A stretch of DNA of 64,000 bases from Oscillibacter valericigenes Sjm18-20. Lineage in GTDB: Bacteria > Bacillota > Clostridia > Oscillospirales > Oscillospiraceae. Shown here piece by piece: positions 36,462 through 44,917 of the stretch. A program made the translations under genes and the position numbers. Positions within the stretch are counted from its first letter, which is position 1, and every line of letters begins with the position of its first letter. The stretch is taken from NCBI GenBank assembly GCA_000283575.1, contig AP012044.1, positions 1-64,000 on the forward strand, in the 5' to 3' direction. The notes beneath the pieces were generated by a model. It searched no databases, was not told the origin of the DNA, and worked only from the letters and a program-made list of their open reading frames with translations.

Positions 36462-38705
36462 TCAATCCAGCAGGCCGATCTGTTTTTCCTCGGAGTCCTC
36501 CTCCCGCAGCAGTGCTCCGGCTGCGGGCACTGCCCGGACGCGGTAGCGACTCTGATTTACGATGGCGCTCTCCGCCAGAGAGACGACGCGCTCCAAATGG
36601 TACCGGGGCTTCATCGTCATCACCGCCACGCCCTGCGTGGACCGGGTGGTTTTGGGGGAGAGCAGCGCGGTATTGAAAATCAGAGCCCTGGGTTCGCTGG
36701 AATAAACCGCCAGCTCATCCTCTGCATCCAGACGGTGGATCAGGGCCAGAGGCGATTTGTCAGAGTAGGCCCCCGTCAGCTTGCGGCGGTTGGAGGTGGT
36801 CTGATATGCCGTCAGGTTCACCCGGGCCGCCTTGCCGTTTTCAAAGAAAAACAGCAGCGCCCCGGAGTAATCCCCCGGAAGGCAGGCAAAAACCGGGTTC
36901 TCCTCCGTATCCATGCCCAGCTTTGTGGGCAAATAGTCGCCCAGTACGCTTGCCTTGGTGTCGTCAAAGTCGCAGACGTGGCACTTGTAGACCTGACACT
37001 TGTCCGTGAAGAACATGATCTCCGCCGCGTTTGTGGTTTCAAAGGACTGGCACAGGGTGTCCCCGTCCTTGAACTTCTGTTCGCTGTTCATCCGCAGCGA
37101 GGCGGGAGAGATTTTTTTGAAGTAGCCCTCCCGGGATAAAAATACGCTGACCGGGTAATCCTCCACGGTCTCCTCTTCGTCGAAAGTCTTCACCTCGTGG
37201 CTGTAGATCAGGGTGGTTCGGCGGGGCTGGCCATACTTCCGGGCCACCTCGTCCAGCTCGTCGACGATGACCTTTTTCACCCGCTGGGGGCTTTTCAGCA
37301 GGTCCTCCAGATCCTTGATCTCGTCTTGCAGGGCGTCGGTCTCCTGGACCCGCTTGAGAATATACTCCTTATTAATGTTGCGCAGCTTGATCTCGGCGAC
37401 GTATTCCGCCTGCGTCTGGTCGATGCCAAAGCCGATCATCAGGTTGGGGATGACCTCGGCTTCCTCCGCCGTCTCCCGAATAATCTTAATTGCTTTGTCG
37501 ATGTCCAGCAGGATGCGCTTGAGTCCCTTGAGAAGATGCAGCTTATCCTTTTTCTTTCCAAGGACAAAGTACACCCGGCGTTTTACGGATTCCCTCCGCC
37601 AGGCGCACCACTCCTCCAGCAACTGCCGTACGCCCAGAACCTTGGGCATTCCGGCAATCAGGACGTTGAAGTTGCAGCTGCAGGTGTCCTGAAGGGCAGT
37701 CTGTTTAAAGAGCTTTGCCATCAGCTTATCCGGGTCCACGCCCCGCTTCAGATCGATGGCCAGCTTTAAGCCGGAGCGATCCGTCTCGTCCCGCATGTCG
37801 GAGATTTCCTTGATCTTTCCGGCCTTGATAAGCTCCGCCACCTTGTCGAGAATCGCCTCAATACTGGTGGAGTACGGAATTTCATATATTTCGATTAGAT
37901 TCTCGGCTTTGACGTAGCGCCACTTCGCCCGGACCTTCACGCCGCCGCGGCCGGAGCGGTAGATATCCTCCAGCGCCGCCGGATCGCAAATCAGCTCGCC
38001 GCCGGTGGGAAAATCCGGGGCCAAAAGGGTGTCGGTCAAAGTACAATCCGGGTTTTTGAGATAGGCTACGGTTGTGTCGCATACCTCTTTGAGATTAAAT
38101 CCGCAGAACTGGGACGCCATGCCCACGGCGATACCGCTGTTGGCGGACACCAGAATGTTTGGAAAAGTGGTGGGCAGGAGGGCGGGCTCTTTCATTGTGT
38201 TGTCGTAGTTATCGACAAAGTCCACCGTGTCATTGTCGATATCTTTAAAAATCTCCGCGCATATGGGAGCCAGCTTTGCCTCTGTATAGCGGCTGGCGGC
38301 ATAGGCCATGTCCCGGGAGTAGACCTTGCCGAAATTGCCCTTAGAGTCCACAAAGGGGGTCAGCAGCGCGCCATAGCCCACGCTGAGCCGCACCATGGTC
38401 TCGTAGATGGCGGCGTCGCCGTGGGGATTGAGACGCATGGTCTGGCCCACGATGTTGGCGGACTTGGTCCGCGCGCCGGTCGAGAGCCCCATTTTATACA
38501 TGGTGTACAAAAGCTTCCGGTGGGAGGGCTTGAACCCGTCGATTTCCGGGATGGCCCGGGAGACGATGACGCTCATGGCATAGGGCATGTAGTTAACTTC
38601 CAGGGTATCGGTGATCGGCTGGGCCACCACGGCGGCGTGAAGTCCCATGACATTGGGATTCAGCTCCTTGCGGCCGGCCTCTTCCGGGTGCTTTTTTTTT
38701 GGCAT
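36462..38705 (-). CDS. parC: Type IIA topoisomerase subunit A (ParC-like)
   Basis: Second DNA-cleaving topoisomerase subunit, distinct from gyrA. The 747-residue protein has the winged-helix domain with active-site Tyr140 in SRYTEAKL, tower and coiled-coil regions, and a C-terminal domain without a QRRGGKG-type gyrase box, so decatenation (topoisomerase IV role) is more likely than supercoiling. The quinolone region reads NPHGDAAIYE, with Ala in place of E. coli GyrA Ser83 and Glu at the Asp87 position. ATG at 38705 after GAGG. Follows the B-subunit gene after 205 bases. Confidence 0.9.
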   Translation of the reverse strand: MPKKKHPEEAGRKELNPNVMGLHAAVVAQPITDTLEVNYMPYAMSVIVSRAIPEIDGFKPSHRKLLYTMYKMGLSTGARTKSANIVGQTMRLNPHGDAAIYETMVRLSVGYGALLTPFVDSKGNFGKVYSRDMAYAASRYTEAKLAPICAEIFKDIDNDTVDFVDNYDNTMKEPALLPTTFPNILVSANSGIAVGMASQFCGFNLKEVCDTTVAYLKNPDCTLTDTLLAPDFPTGGELICDPAALEDIYRSGRGGVKVRAKWRYVKAENLIEIYEIPYSTSIEAILDKVAELIKAGKIKEISDMRDETDRSGLKLAIDLKRGVDPDKLMAKLFKQTALQDTCSCNFNVLIAGMPKVLGVRQLLEEWCAWRRESVKRRVYFVLGKKKDKLHLLKGLKRILLDIDKAIKIIRETAEEAEVIPNLMIGFGIDQTQAEYVAEIKLRNINKEYILKRVQETDALQDEIKDLEDLLKSPQRVKKVIVDELDEVARKYGQPRRTTLIYSHEVKTFDEEETVEDYPVSVFLSREGYFKKISPASLRMNSEQKFKDGDTLCQSFETTNAAEIMFFTDKCQVYKCHVCDFDDTKASVLGDYLPTKLGMDTEENPVFACLPGDYSGALLFFFENGKAARVNLTAYQTTSNRRKLTGAYSDKSPLALIHRLDAEDELAVYSSEPRALIFNTALLSPKTTRSTQGVAVMTMKPRYHLERVVSLAESAIVNQSRYRVRAVPAAGALLREEDSEEKQIGLLD

Positions 38706-38910
38706 TCGTATCAATCCTCATTTGCGGCGGTTACCGCCTGTTTTTTTGCACAGCGCAGTTCGTCCCGCAAAACATGTATGGGGGTCAAACAGCTGGTAAA
38801 ATCTGCGTTGGATGGGTTGCTCATGACGAAAAGACGCACAAAGGCCGCGCCAAGCGGCAATGCGCCGCCTTTTCCATAAATTTGGCTCAGGTGCGGGCCG
38901 ACGGTTAAAA

Positions 38911-40896
38911 TCAGGAAATGTCCGCCATTTCCAGGTATTTAAACCCGTTTTCCGCAATGTGGTCCTTCCGGCCCTGAAGATTATCCCCCAGCAGCAGGTC
39001 AAAGACCCGGGCCGTCTCCGCAACGTCAGAGGGCTGCACCCGGATCAGGCGCCGGGTCTCCGGATTCATGGTGGTGAGCCACATCATCTCGGGTTCGTTT
39101 TCGCCCAGACCCTTGGACCGGTCCACTTTCATCTTCTTCCCGGAAAGGTCCCGGATAATGTCGTTTTTTTCCTTGTCCGAGTAGGCGAACCACGTCTTCT
39201 CCCCGCAGTTGATCTCGAAGAGCGGGGTTTCCGCGATATAGACGTAGCCCTCCCGGATCAGGGTGGGGGTGAGGCGGTACAGCATGGTCAGGATCAGCGT
39301 TCGAATCTGGAAACCGTCCACGTCGCCATCGGTGCAGATCACGACCTTGTTCCATCGGAGGTTCCCTACGTCGAACTCCGCCAGGTCCTTCACGTGCCTG
39401 TCCTTTACTTCCACGCCGCAGCCCAGCACCTTCATCAGGTCCGTGATAATTTCGCTTTTGAAAATGCGGGCGTAGTCCGCCTTCAGGCAGTTCAAAATCT
39501 TGCCCCGGACAGGCATGATGCCCTGATACTCCGCGTCCCGGCCCATTTTTACGCTTCCGAGAGCGGAGTCGCCCTCCACAATGTAGATCTCTCGGCGGGT
39601 CACGTCCTTTGACCGGCAGTCCACGAACTTTTCCACCCGATTGGCGATGTCGATGTTGCCGGAGAGCTTTTTCTTGATGTTCAGCCGTGCCTTTTCCGCG
39701 CTCTCCCGGCTGCGCTTGTTAATGAGAACCTGTTCCGCGATTTTCTCCGCATCAAAGGGGTTCTCGATGAAATAAACCTCCAGATTACTCCGCAGGAAGT
39801 CTGTCATGGCCTCCTGCACGAACTTGTTGGTGATGGCCTTTTTCGTCTGGTTTTCATAGCTGGTGGCGGTGGAAAAATTGTTGGAGACCAGCACCAGGCA
39901 GTCCTCCACGTCGTTCCAGGTGATCTTGCTTTCAGTTTTCTGATACTTCCCGTTCTGCTTGAGATACTGGTCGATTGCGGAGACGAAAGCAGACTTGGCG
40001 GCCTTTTCCGGGCTGCCGCCGTGTTCCAGCCAGCTGGAGTTGTGGTAGTGTTCGATGATGTTCACCCGGTTTGAAAAGCAGCAGGCCGCGCTGAGCTTCA
40101 CCTTATACTCCGGCTTGTCCGCCCGGTCCCGGCCCCTGCGCTCCGTCTCCCAGAAGATGGGGGCCGTAAGGCTCCCCTCCCCCGCCAGCTCCGTCACGTA
40201 GTCCACGATGCCGTCTTTGTAGAAGAAGTCCTCCGTCTCAAAGTGGCCGGGGACGGCCTCGTTTCGGAAACGGAAGGTGACGCCCGCGTTCACCACCGCC
40301 TGCCGCTTCATCACGTCGGTGAAATACTCCGCCGGGATGGCGGTGTCCGTGAATACGTCCAGATCCGGCAGCCACCGGATGATGGTTCCGGTCTTTTTGC
40401 CCCGGTCGGTAGGCTCATTATGGAGTCCGCCGATATTTTCGCCCTTTTCAAAGTGAAGCGTGTACTTCTTTCCGTCCCGGCGGACCGTCACGTCCATGTA
40501 TTGGGAGGCATATTGGGTCGCGCAGGAACCCAGCCCGTTCAGGCCCAGAGAGTATTCGTAGTTATCGCCGCTGTTGTTGTCGTATTTTCCGCCGGCATAC
40601 AGCTCGCAGAATACCAGCTCCCAGTTCCATCGCCCCTCCTTTTCGTTCCAGTCCAGCGGGCAGCCCCGGCCCAGGTCCTCCACCTCAATGGAGCGGTCCA
40701 GATACCGGGTAACGGTGATAAGGGCGCCGTGGCCCTCACGGGCCTCGTCGATGGCGTTGGAGAGAATCTCAAACACCGCGTGCTCGCAGCCCTCCAGCCC
40801 ATCGGAACCGAAAATGACGCCGGGACGTTTTCGTACCCGATCCGCGCCTTTCAAAGAGGAGATGCTCTCGTTGCCATAGTCCTTTTTTGATGCCAT
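38911..40896 (-). CDS. parE: Type IIA topoisomerase subunit B (ParE-like)
   Basis: ATPase partner of the ParC-like protein. It has a GHKL domain (EILSNAIDEAREG; GLNGLGSCATQYAS as the lid), a transducer, and a TOPRIM domain with IVEGDSALGSVKMG. The acidic motif is TDGDVDGFQIRTL instead of the usual TDADVDGxHI: the aspartates remain, but Ala is Gly and the conserved His is Gln. Start chosen at 40896 (MASKKDYG) because AAAGGA lies 9 bases before; an ATG ten codons earlier lies only a few bases from the presumed transcription start. Length 661 residues. Confidence 0.9.
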   Translation of the reverse strand: MASKKDYGNESISSLKGADRVRKRPGVIFGSDGLEGCEHAVFEILSNAIDEAREGHGALITVTRYLDRSIEVEDLGRGCPLDWNEKEGRWNWELVFCELYAGGKYDNNSGDNYEYSLGLNGLGSCATQYASQYMDVTVRRDGKKYTLHFEKGENIGGLHNEPTDRGKKTGTIIRWLPDLDVFTDTAIPAEYFTDVMKRQAVVNAGVTFRFRNEAVPGHFETEDFFYKDGIVDYVTELAGEGSLTAPIFWETERRGRDRADKPEYKVKLSAACCFSNRVNIIEHYHNSSWLEHGGSPEKAAKSAFVSAIDQYLKQNGKYQKTESKITWNDVEDCLVLVSNNFSTATSYENQTKKAITNKFVQEAMTDFLRSNLEVYFIENPFDAEKIAEQVLINKRSRESAEKARLNIKKKLSGNIDIANRVEKFVDCRSKDVTRREIYIVEGDSALGSVKMGRDAEYQGIMPVRGKILNCLKADYARIFKSEIITDLMKVLGCGVEVKDRHVKDLAEFDVGNLRWNKVVICTDGDVDGFQIRTLILTMLYRLTPTLIREGYVYIAETPLFEINCGEKTWFAYSDKEKNDIIRDLSGKKMKVDRSKGLGENEPEMMWLTTMNPETRRLIRVQPSDVAETARVFDLLLGDNLQGRKDHIAENGFKYLEMADIS

Positions 40897-40935
40897 TGCC
40901 TGTTTCCTTTCCGGTTTGTTTGCCATATTGAAAAT

Positions 40936-40964
40936 ATCGTATCATACAGTGCCAAAAAATACAA
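40936..40964 (-). promoter_or_regulatory. Probable parE-parC promoter
   Basis: TTGTAT (40964-40959), 17 bases, TACGAT (40941-40936) on the minus strand. It would give a leader of about 33 bases to the start at 40896. Confidence 0.6.
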
Positions 40965-41034
40965 GGTCGGGCCAGATGCGGAAATTTCATCACCCCGGTC
41001 CGGACTTTCCTGCAAGAATGTTCTTGCGTAAATT

Positions 41035-41123
41035 TTTACATAATCGATTTGTCACCCCATCAATTTGCCTCCGCTTCTGGGTTTTGCACATTTTCCACTG
41101 GGTTTTCCACACCATTATGTAAA
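41035..41123. promoter_or_regulatory. DnaA-box pair inside an inverted repeat upstream of parE
   Basis: A perfect 10-base inverted repeat, TTTACATAAT (41035-41044) and ATTATGTAAA (41114-41123), encloses 69 bases with TTTTCCACT (41091-41099) and TTTTCCACA (41103-41111), the same box variants as at the origin. A 7-base-arm palindrome GCAAGAA-TG-TTCTTGC lies at 41012-41027, closer to parE. The gap 40897-41251 holds no gene. Control of parE by DnaA or another factor is only inferred. Confidence 0.4.
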
Positions 41124-41251
41124 CGCCTAAAACCATCAAAAAATGAGCGATTATTTTTAGGCCTTTAAAAGCAGGAACAAGGGCCGCCGCAGCCTTTTGC
41201 GACGGCCCCCGTTTTTCCTGAATTTCTTTGAATCTCAGGCGCTTCAATGGT

Positions 41252-41689
41252 TTACGGCAACAGCATCAGCACCGCGCCGTAGATCGCGGAGGCAAGTGTG
41301 CCGAATACGATTACCGGTCCGGCCACCAGAAACATCTTCGCCGCCATGCCTGTGACAAAGCCCTCGCTTCTGAAATCAATGGCGGGGGAAACCACAGCGT
41401 TGGCAAAACCGGTGATGGGGACCAGTGTACCGGCGCCGCCGTATTTCGCCAGCTTATTATAGAGGTTCAGCCCCGTAAACAGAGCGGAGAGAAATACCAT
41501 GGAGCAGGAGGTGGCGGAGCCTGCGTCCTCCTGATTCAGTCCCGCGGCGGACCAGCCGTTCATAATGAGCTGCCCAATCACGCAGATCAACCCGCCGATG
41601 ATAAAGGCAAGAACGGTATTTTTGACGATGGGGGATTTTTTCGACTTCTGTTTGACAAGATTTGCGTATTCCTTTGGAGTGATGTCCAT
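41252..41689 (-). CDS. spoVAC: Stage V sporulation protein AC
   Basis: Membrane channel component that lets dipicolinic acid into the forespore and out during germination. The 145-residue protein begins MDITPKEYANLVK and has four hydrophobic segments; conserved pieces include FIIGGLICVIGQ, GAGTLVPITGFANAVVSPA and FRSEGFVTGM. GGAGG lies before the ATG at 41689. In Bacillus spoVAC is in a long operon with spoVAD and spoVAEb; here no other spoVA gene is next to it, so partners must be elsewhere in the genome or absent. Confidence 0.93.
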   Translation of the reverse strand: MDITPKEYANLVKQKSKKSPIVKNTVLAFIIGGLICVIGQLIMNGWSAAGLNQEDAGSATSCSMVFLSALFTGLNLYNKLAKYGGAGTLVPITGFANAVVSPAIDFRSEGFVTGMAAKMFLVAGPVIVFGTLASAIYGAVLMLLP

Positions 41690-41812
41690 AAAACTGCCTC
41701 CGACTTTGTTTTGGATAGCATTTCCGCCACGCCAAAAATTATACAAACTGCCGGAGCGGTCCGAAGACTTTTCCGGCAGTTTAAAAAAAGCACGGTTTTT
41801 CCCCAAGGCGCG

Positions 41813-43033
41813 TTATTTCCGAAGGAGAGGCAGTGTCAGGACAAATCGGGTGGAGGCGTCGTCCGATTCGGCGCGCAGGGCCCCCTTGTGTTCCGCCGCG
41901 ATGGTCTGGGCGATGGACAGGCCCAGGCCGAATCCGGCTTTCTCGCCCCGGGAGGCATCTGCCCGATAAAATCGTTCAAAAAGGTGCGCGAGCTGTTCCG
42001 AGGGAATGGGCGGACCCTGATTGGAGACCTGAAGCTTTGCGTGGCGGTCCGTTTTCTGCACGGACAGCTCGATGGGCGCGCCCTCCGTGCCATACTTGAT
42101 GGCGTTGTCCAGAAGGATGGAGACTGCCTGCTTGAGCTTGTCACTGTCGCCGTTGACGGTGACGTCCGGGGCGATGGACTCATAGTTCAGAGTCTTCCCC
42201 ACCTCGAACGCCACCGGCTCAAAGAGCAGGGCGCAGTCCGTGGCCGCGTCGGACAAAGAGACGGCGGAAAACAAGGAGGTACGGACCAGGTTGTCCGCCC
42301 TGGCCAGCGTCAGCATCTCCTCTACCAGAGACTTCATCTGCCGGGCCTCCGATTGAATGTTATCCGCCCAACGGGCGGGGCGGGGGTCCAGATGCACGGA
42401 GTCCATCAGCTCCGCGTTGGAGAGAATGACCGTCAGAGGCGTTTTTAGCTCGTGGGACGCGTCAGACAAAAACTGGTGCTGCTGTTTCCACGCCTGCTCC
42501 ACCGGACGGGTGACCCACCAGGCCAGCAGCATCGAGACGCCCAGCAGCAATACCAGCGCCGCCGCTCCAATTTGCAAAGTGGAGCGCATCATTGTCTGCA
42601 GCGACGTAGTCTCCATGGAGATGTCCACAAAGGCGATGCGCTCAAAAAAACCGTTATTCACCCGCAGGTAGCGGAGATTATAGTCGGAAACGGTTCCCGT
42701 TTCGGTTCCCTGATTCATGCAGCTTTGCACAATATCGCGCAGAGCCTCCGTGTCCTCCAGATCGGAATAGGTGCCGCCAGTGACATAGACGGTATCGCCC
42801 CAGACTTCCACCGTGAAATAGGGCAACTGCATCTGGTCCCCCCCAATTATGATGCCGGTCTGCCCCTGATTGATCCGTGGGTCGCTGGTGATGACGCGGC
42901 GCAGCAGCTCCTGCGTGCTGTTCCGGATTCCGTTCCGGGCGGCGGTGTACATGGAGAAAAACACGCCGCCCAGCACCGCTGTCACCAGCAGCATACAGAC
43001 TGCCACCACCTGTAACCGAAGTCTGCGGATCAT
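41813..43033 (-). CDS. Sensor histidine kinase
   Basis: Membrane-bound kinase of a two-component system. The 406-residue protein has a first membrane segment at about 8-28, an extracytoplasmic sensor of about 125 residues, a second segment (about 155-178), then HisKA with phosphorylated His in SHELKTPLTVIL, and a HATPase domain with LLDNAIKYG (N box) and GFGLGLSIA (G box). It overlaps the response regulator by 4 bases (ATGA), so the pair is co-translated. The signal is unknown. Confidence 0.93.
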   Translation of the reverse strand: MIRRLRLQVVAVCMLLVTAVLGGVFFSMYTAARNGIRNSTQELLRRVITSDPRINQGQTGIIIGGDQMQLPYFTVEVWGDTVYVTGGTYSDLEDTEALRDIVQSCMNQGTETGTVSDYNLRYLRVNNGFFERIAFVDISMETTSLQTMMRSTLQIGAAALVLLLGVSMLLAWWVTRPVEQAWKQQHQFLSDASHELKTPLTVILSNAELMDSVHLDPRPARWADNIQSEARQMKSLVEEMLTLARADNLVRTSLFSAVSLSDAATDCALLFEPVAFEVGKTLNYESIAPDVTVNGDSDKLKQAVSILLDNAIKYGTEGAPIELSVQKTDRHAKLQVSNQGPPIPSEQLAHLFERFYRADASRGEKAGFGLGLSIAQTIAAEHKGALRAESDDASTRFVLTLPLLRK

Positions 43034-43716
43034 ACGGGGTCCTCCCCCGGAACCAGGCTGTAACCCGCCATGCGAATGGTGGTGATTTTCACCTTGGAGT
43101 GGAGATGCTCCAGCTTCCGGCGGAGAAAGGAGATGTAAACCTCCACATTGTTGTCCTCAGCGTCGGACTCATAGCCCCAGACCTTCAGCAGCAGCTTTTC
43201 CTTGGTCAGGACCAGCTTTTGGTTCAGCATCAGCATTTCCATCATGTCAAACTCCTTCCGGCTCAGACGGACGGACCGCTCTGCGCAGAAAAGGGTAAAC
43301 GAGGACTGCTCCAGTCTCAGATCGCCGCAGGTCAGCGTTTCGGTGTCCCGCAGATCCGGGGCCCGGCGGGTCAGCGCCCGGATGCAGGCCAGAAGCTCTC
43401 TTGGCTCGAAGGGCTTGGTTAGGTAATAGTCCGCTCCGTAGTCCAGCCCCTGTACCTTGTCGGTGACCTCTGACCGGGCGGTGAGCATTAAAACGGGCGT
43501 GGTGTTCCCCTCCGCCCGCAAACGGCGAAGGACCTCGAACCCGTTGAGCTTGGGGAGCATCACATCCAGCAAAATGACGTCGTAAATGGAAGTGAGCGCG
43601 TTGTCAAGGCCGCTTTCACCGTCGTGATTCACGTCGGCGGTGTAGCCGTCCATCTCCAGCAGGTCCTGCAGCGTCGCGGCCAAACGCGTTTCGTCCTCCA
43701 CGATCAAAACTCGCAT
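43030..43716 (-). CDS. OmpR/PhoB-type response regulator
   Basis: A 228-residue DNA-binding regulator. Receiver domain starts MRVLIVEDETRLAATL; the phosphorylated aspartate is in DVILLDVMLPKLNGFEV, with the Lys switch in YLTKPFEPRELLA. The winged-helix C-terminus (RLSRKEFDMMEMLMLN ... DNNVEVYISFLRRKLE) is of OmpR type. ATG at 43716 follows GGGAGGTG. It lies downstream of the Gld-type ABC operon terminator, whose genes are possible targets. Confidence 0.95.
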   Translation of the reverse strand: MRVLIVEDETRLAATLQDLLEMDGYTADVNHDGESGLDNALTSIYDVILLDVMLPKLNGFEVLRRLRAEGNTTPVLMLTARSEVTDKVQGLDYGADYYLTKPFEPRELLACIRALTRRAPDLRDTETLTCGDLRLEQSSFTLFCAERSVRLSRKEFDMMEMLMLNQKLVLTKEKLLLKVWGYESDAEDNNVEVYISFLRRKLEHLHSKVKITTIRMAGYSLVPGEDPV

Positions 43717-43748
43717 GGAAAAACACCTCCCTGAAAAATTCAAAGGAA

Positions 43749-43779
43749 AAAATGAGGGGGAATTTCACCCCCTCATTTT
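43749..43779 (-). terminator. Terminator of the ABC transporter operon
   Basis: Perfect 12-base-pair stem AAAATGAGGGGG/CCCCCTCATTTT with a 7-base loop and T-run on the minus strand, 22 bases after the DUF4340 stop. Confidence 0.9.
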
Positions 43780-43801
43780 ACCGGATTAATTAAAAAAGCA
43801 A

Positions 43802-44899
43802 TCAGTCTGCGGAGGAAGCTGCACTGTCAGAGGATGCTGCGGCGCTCTCCAGTCCGTTGACGGACACCTTCATCAGCATATCCAGCTTATCCGCCGCCAT
43901 ACGGTAGACGGAAGTGTCGTCGTCCATCCGGACGTACCGCCCGTCTCCGTCCAGCACCTGACTGCCCACGGTCAGCGTCAGCGTTCCGTCTTTACCGTCC
44001 TCGCCGGTGTATTTCACGGTGATAGCGGCGTCCGGCTTATCAAACCCACACAGTGCGGCCGCGTTGTCGGAGGGGCGGTAATCCACGCAGGCATCCAGGC
44101 TCAGGCCCAGAATCTGCTTTACGATGCCCTGCACCTGCTCGTCGTCGGTGACATTGGCGCCGCCGGAGCGCCATGTGGTGACCGTGGTCCCGCCGTCGGA
44201 AGACGAACTATTGGAAGATGAACCGTTGGAAGTTGAGCCGTCCGCATCCGCCTGCGCTTTCTCGTGAGCGGCGGAGAGAACTGTGGTCACGGAGCCGGCC
44301 AGAGTAATGGAATTCAACTGATCCTCCGTCAGGGTGGGGAAGTCCGGCAAAAGACACATGTCGTAGATCCCCACGGCCATCTCTTTTGAAAGCTCGTCGG
44401 AGATGACATAGACCGGTGTCTCGGACCCGTTCATCAGCATATAATAGCTGTCACCGTCGGTGGTGGCGTTGCCCAGGGCGAGGGTGGTGGTCTGACCGTT
44501 TTCGGAGATGGCGGTCAGCGTCTGGGTGGGCTCTGAAAGACCGTAAGCGTCCAGGGTATCCCCGTCGGTAATAGTCTGCTGCGGCTTCAGCGCGGAGAGG
44601 GTGTTGACCATTTTGATGAGGTAGTCCTGATCCAACGGAAAGTCCGGGCTGTCGGTCCAGTACCACTGCCCCTCGTCGTTCAGGTCGAAGGACAGCGTGG
44701 CGCTGCCGTTGGAATAGGACAGCTCCTTATAGGCTGAGGTGGTATCGGTGATGACGCCGGACTTCGCCGCAGCAGCGGCGGCGTCCTCCTCCTTCTGCCG
44801 GGCCCGATTTTTCGCGGCCCGCACACCCAGCAGCACTGCCGCCAACAGTACCACGGCGACAAGCAGGATGAGAAGCGTCCGTTTCTGTTTTGCGTTCAT
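43802..44899 (-). CDS. DUF4340 domain protein, membrane-anchored
   Basis: A 365-residue protein with one N-terminal membrane anchor (about 8-25) and a large extracytoplasmic part with the DUF4340 pattern (YKELSYSNGSATLSFDLNDE, LPDFPTLTEDQLNSITL). A Ser/Gly-rich, low-complexity stretch at about 225-240 and a Ser/Ala-rich C-terminus look like flexible linkers. DUF4340 proteins usually accompany GldG-type ABC systems, as here, and may be an extracytoplasmic partner; the function is unknown. AAAGGAGGG before the ATG. Confidence 0.85.
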   Translation of the reverse strand: MNAKQKRTLLILLVAVVLLAAVLLGVRAAKNRARQKEEDAAAAAAKSGVITDTTSAYKELSYSNGSATLSFDLNDEGQWYWTDSPDFPLDQDYLIKMVNTLSALKPQQTITDGDTLDAYGLSEPTQTLTAISENGQTTTLALGNATTDGDSYYMLMNGSETPVYVISDELSKEMAVGIYDMCLLPDFPTLTEDQLNSITLAGSVTTVLSAAHEKAQADADGSTSNGSSSNSSSSDGGTTVTTWRSGGANVTDDEQVQGIVKQILGLSLDACVDYRPSDNAAALCGFDKPDAAITVKYTGEDGKDGTLTLTVGSQVLDGDGRYVRMDDDTSVYRMAADKLDMLMKVSVNGLESAAASSDSAASSAD

Positions 44900-44917
44900 G
44901 GGAAAATTTCCCTCCTT

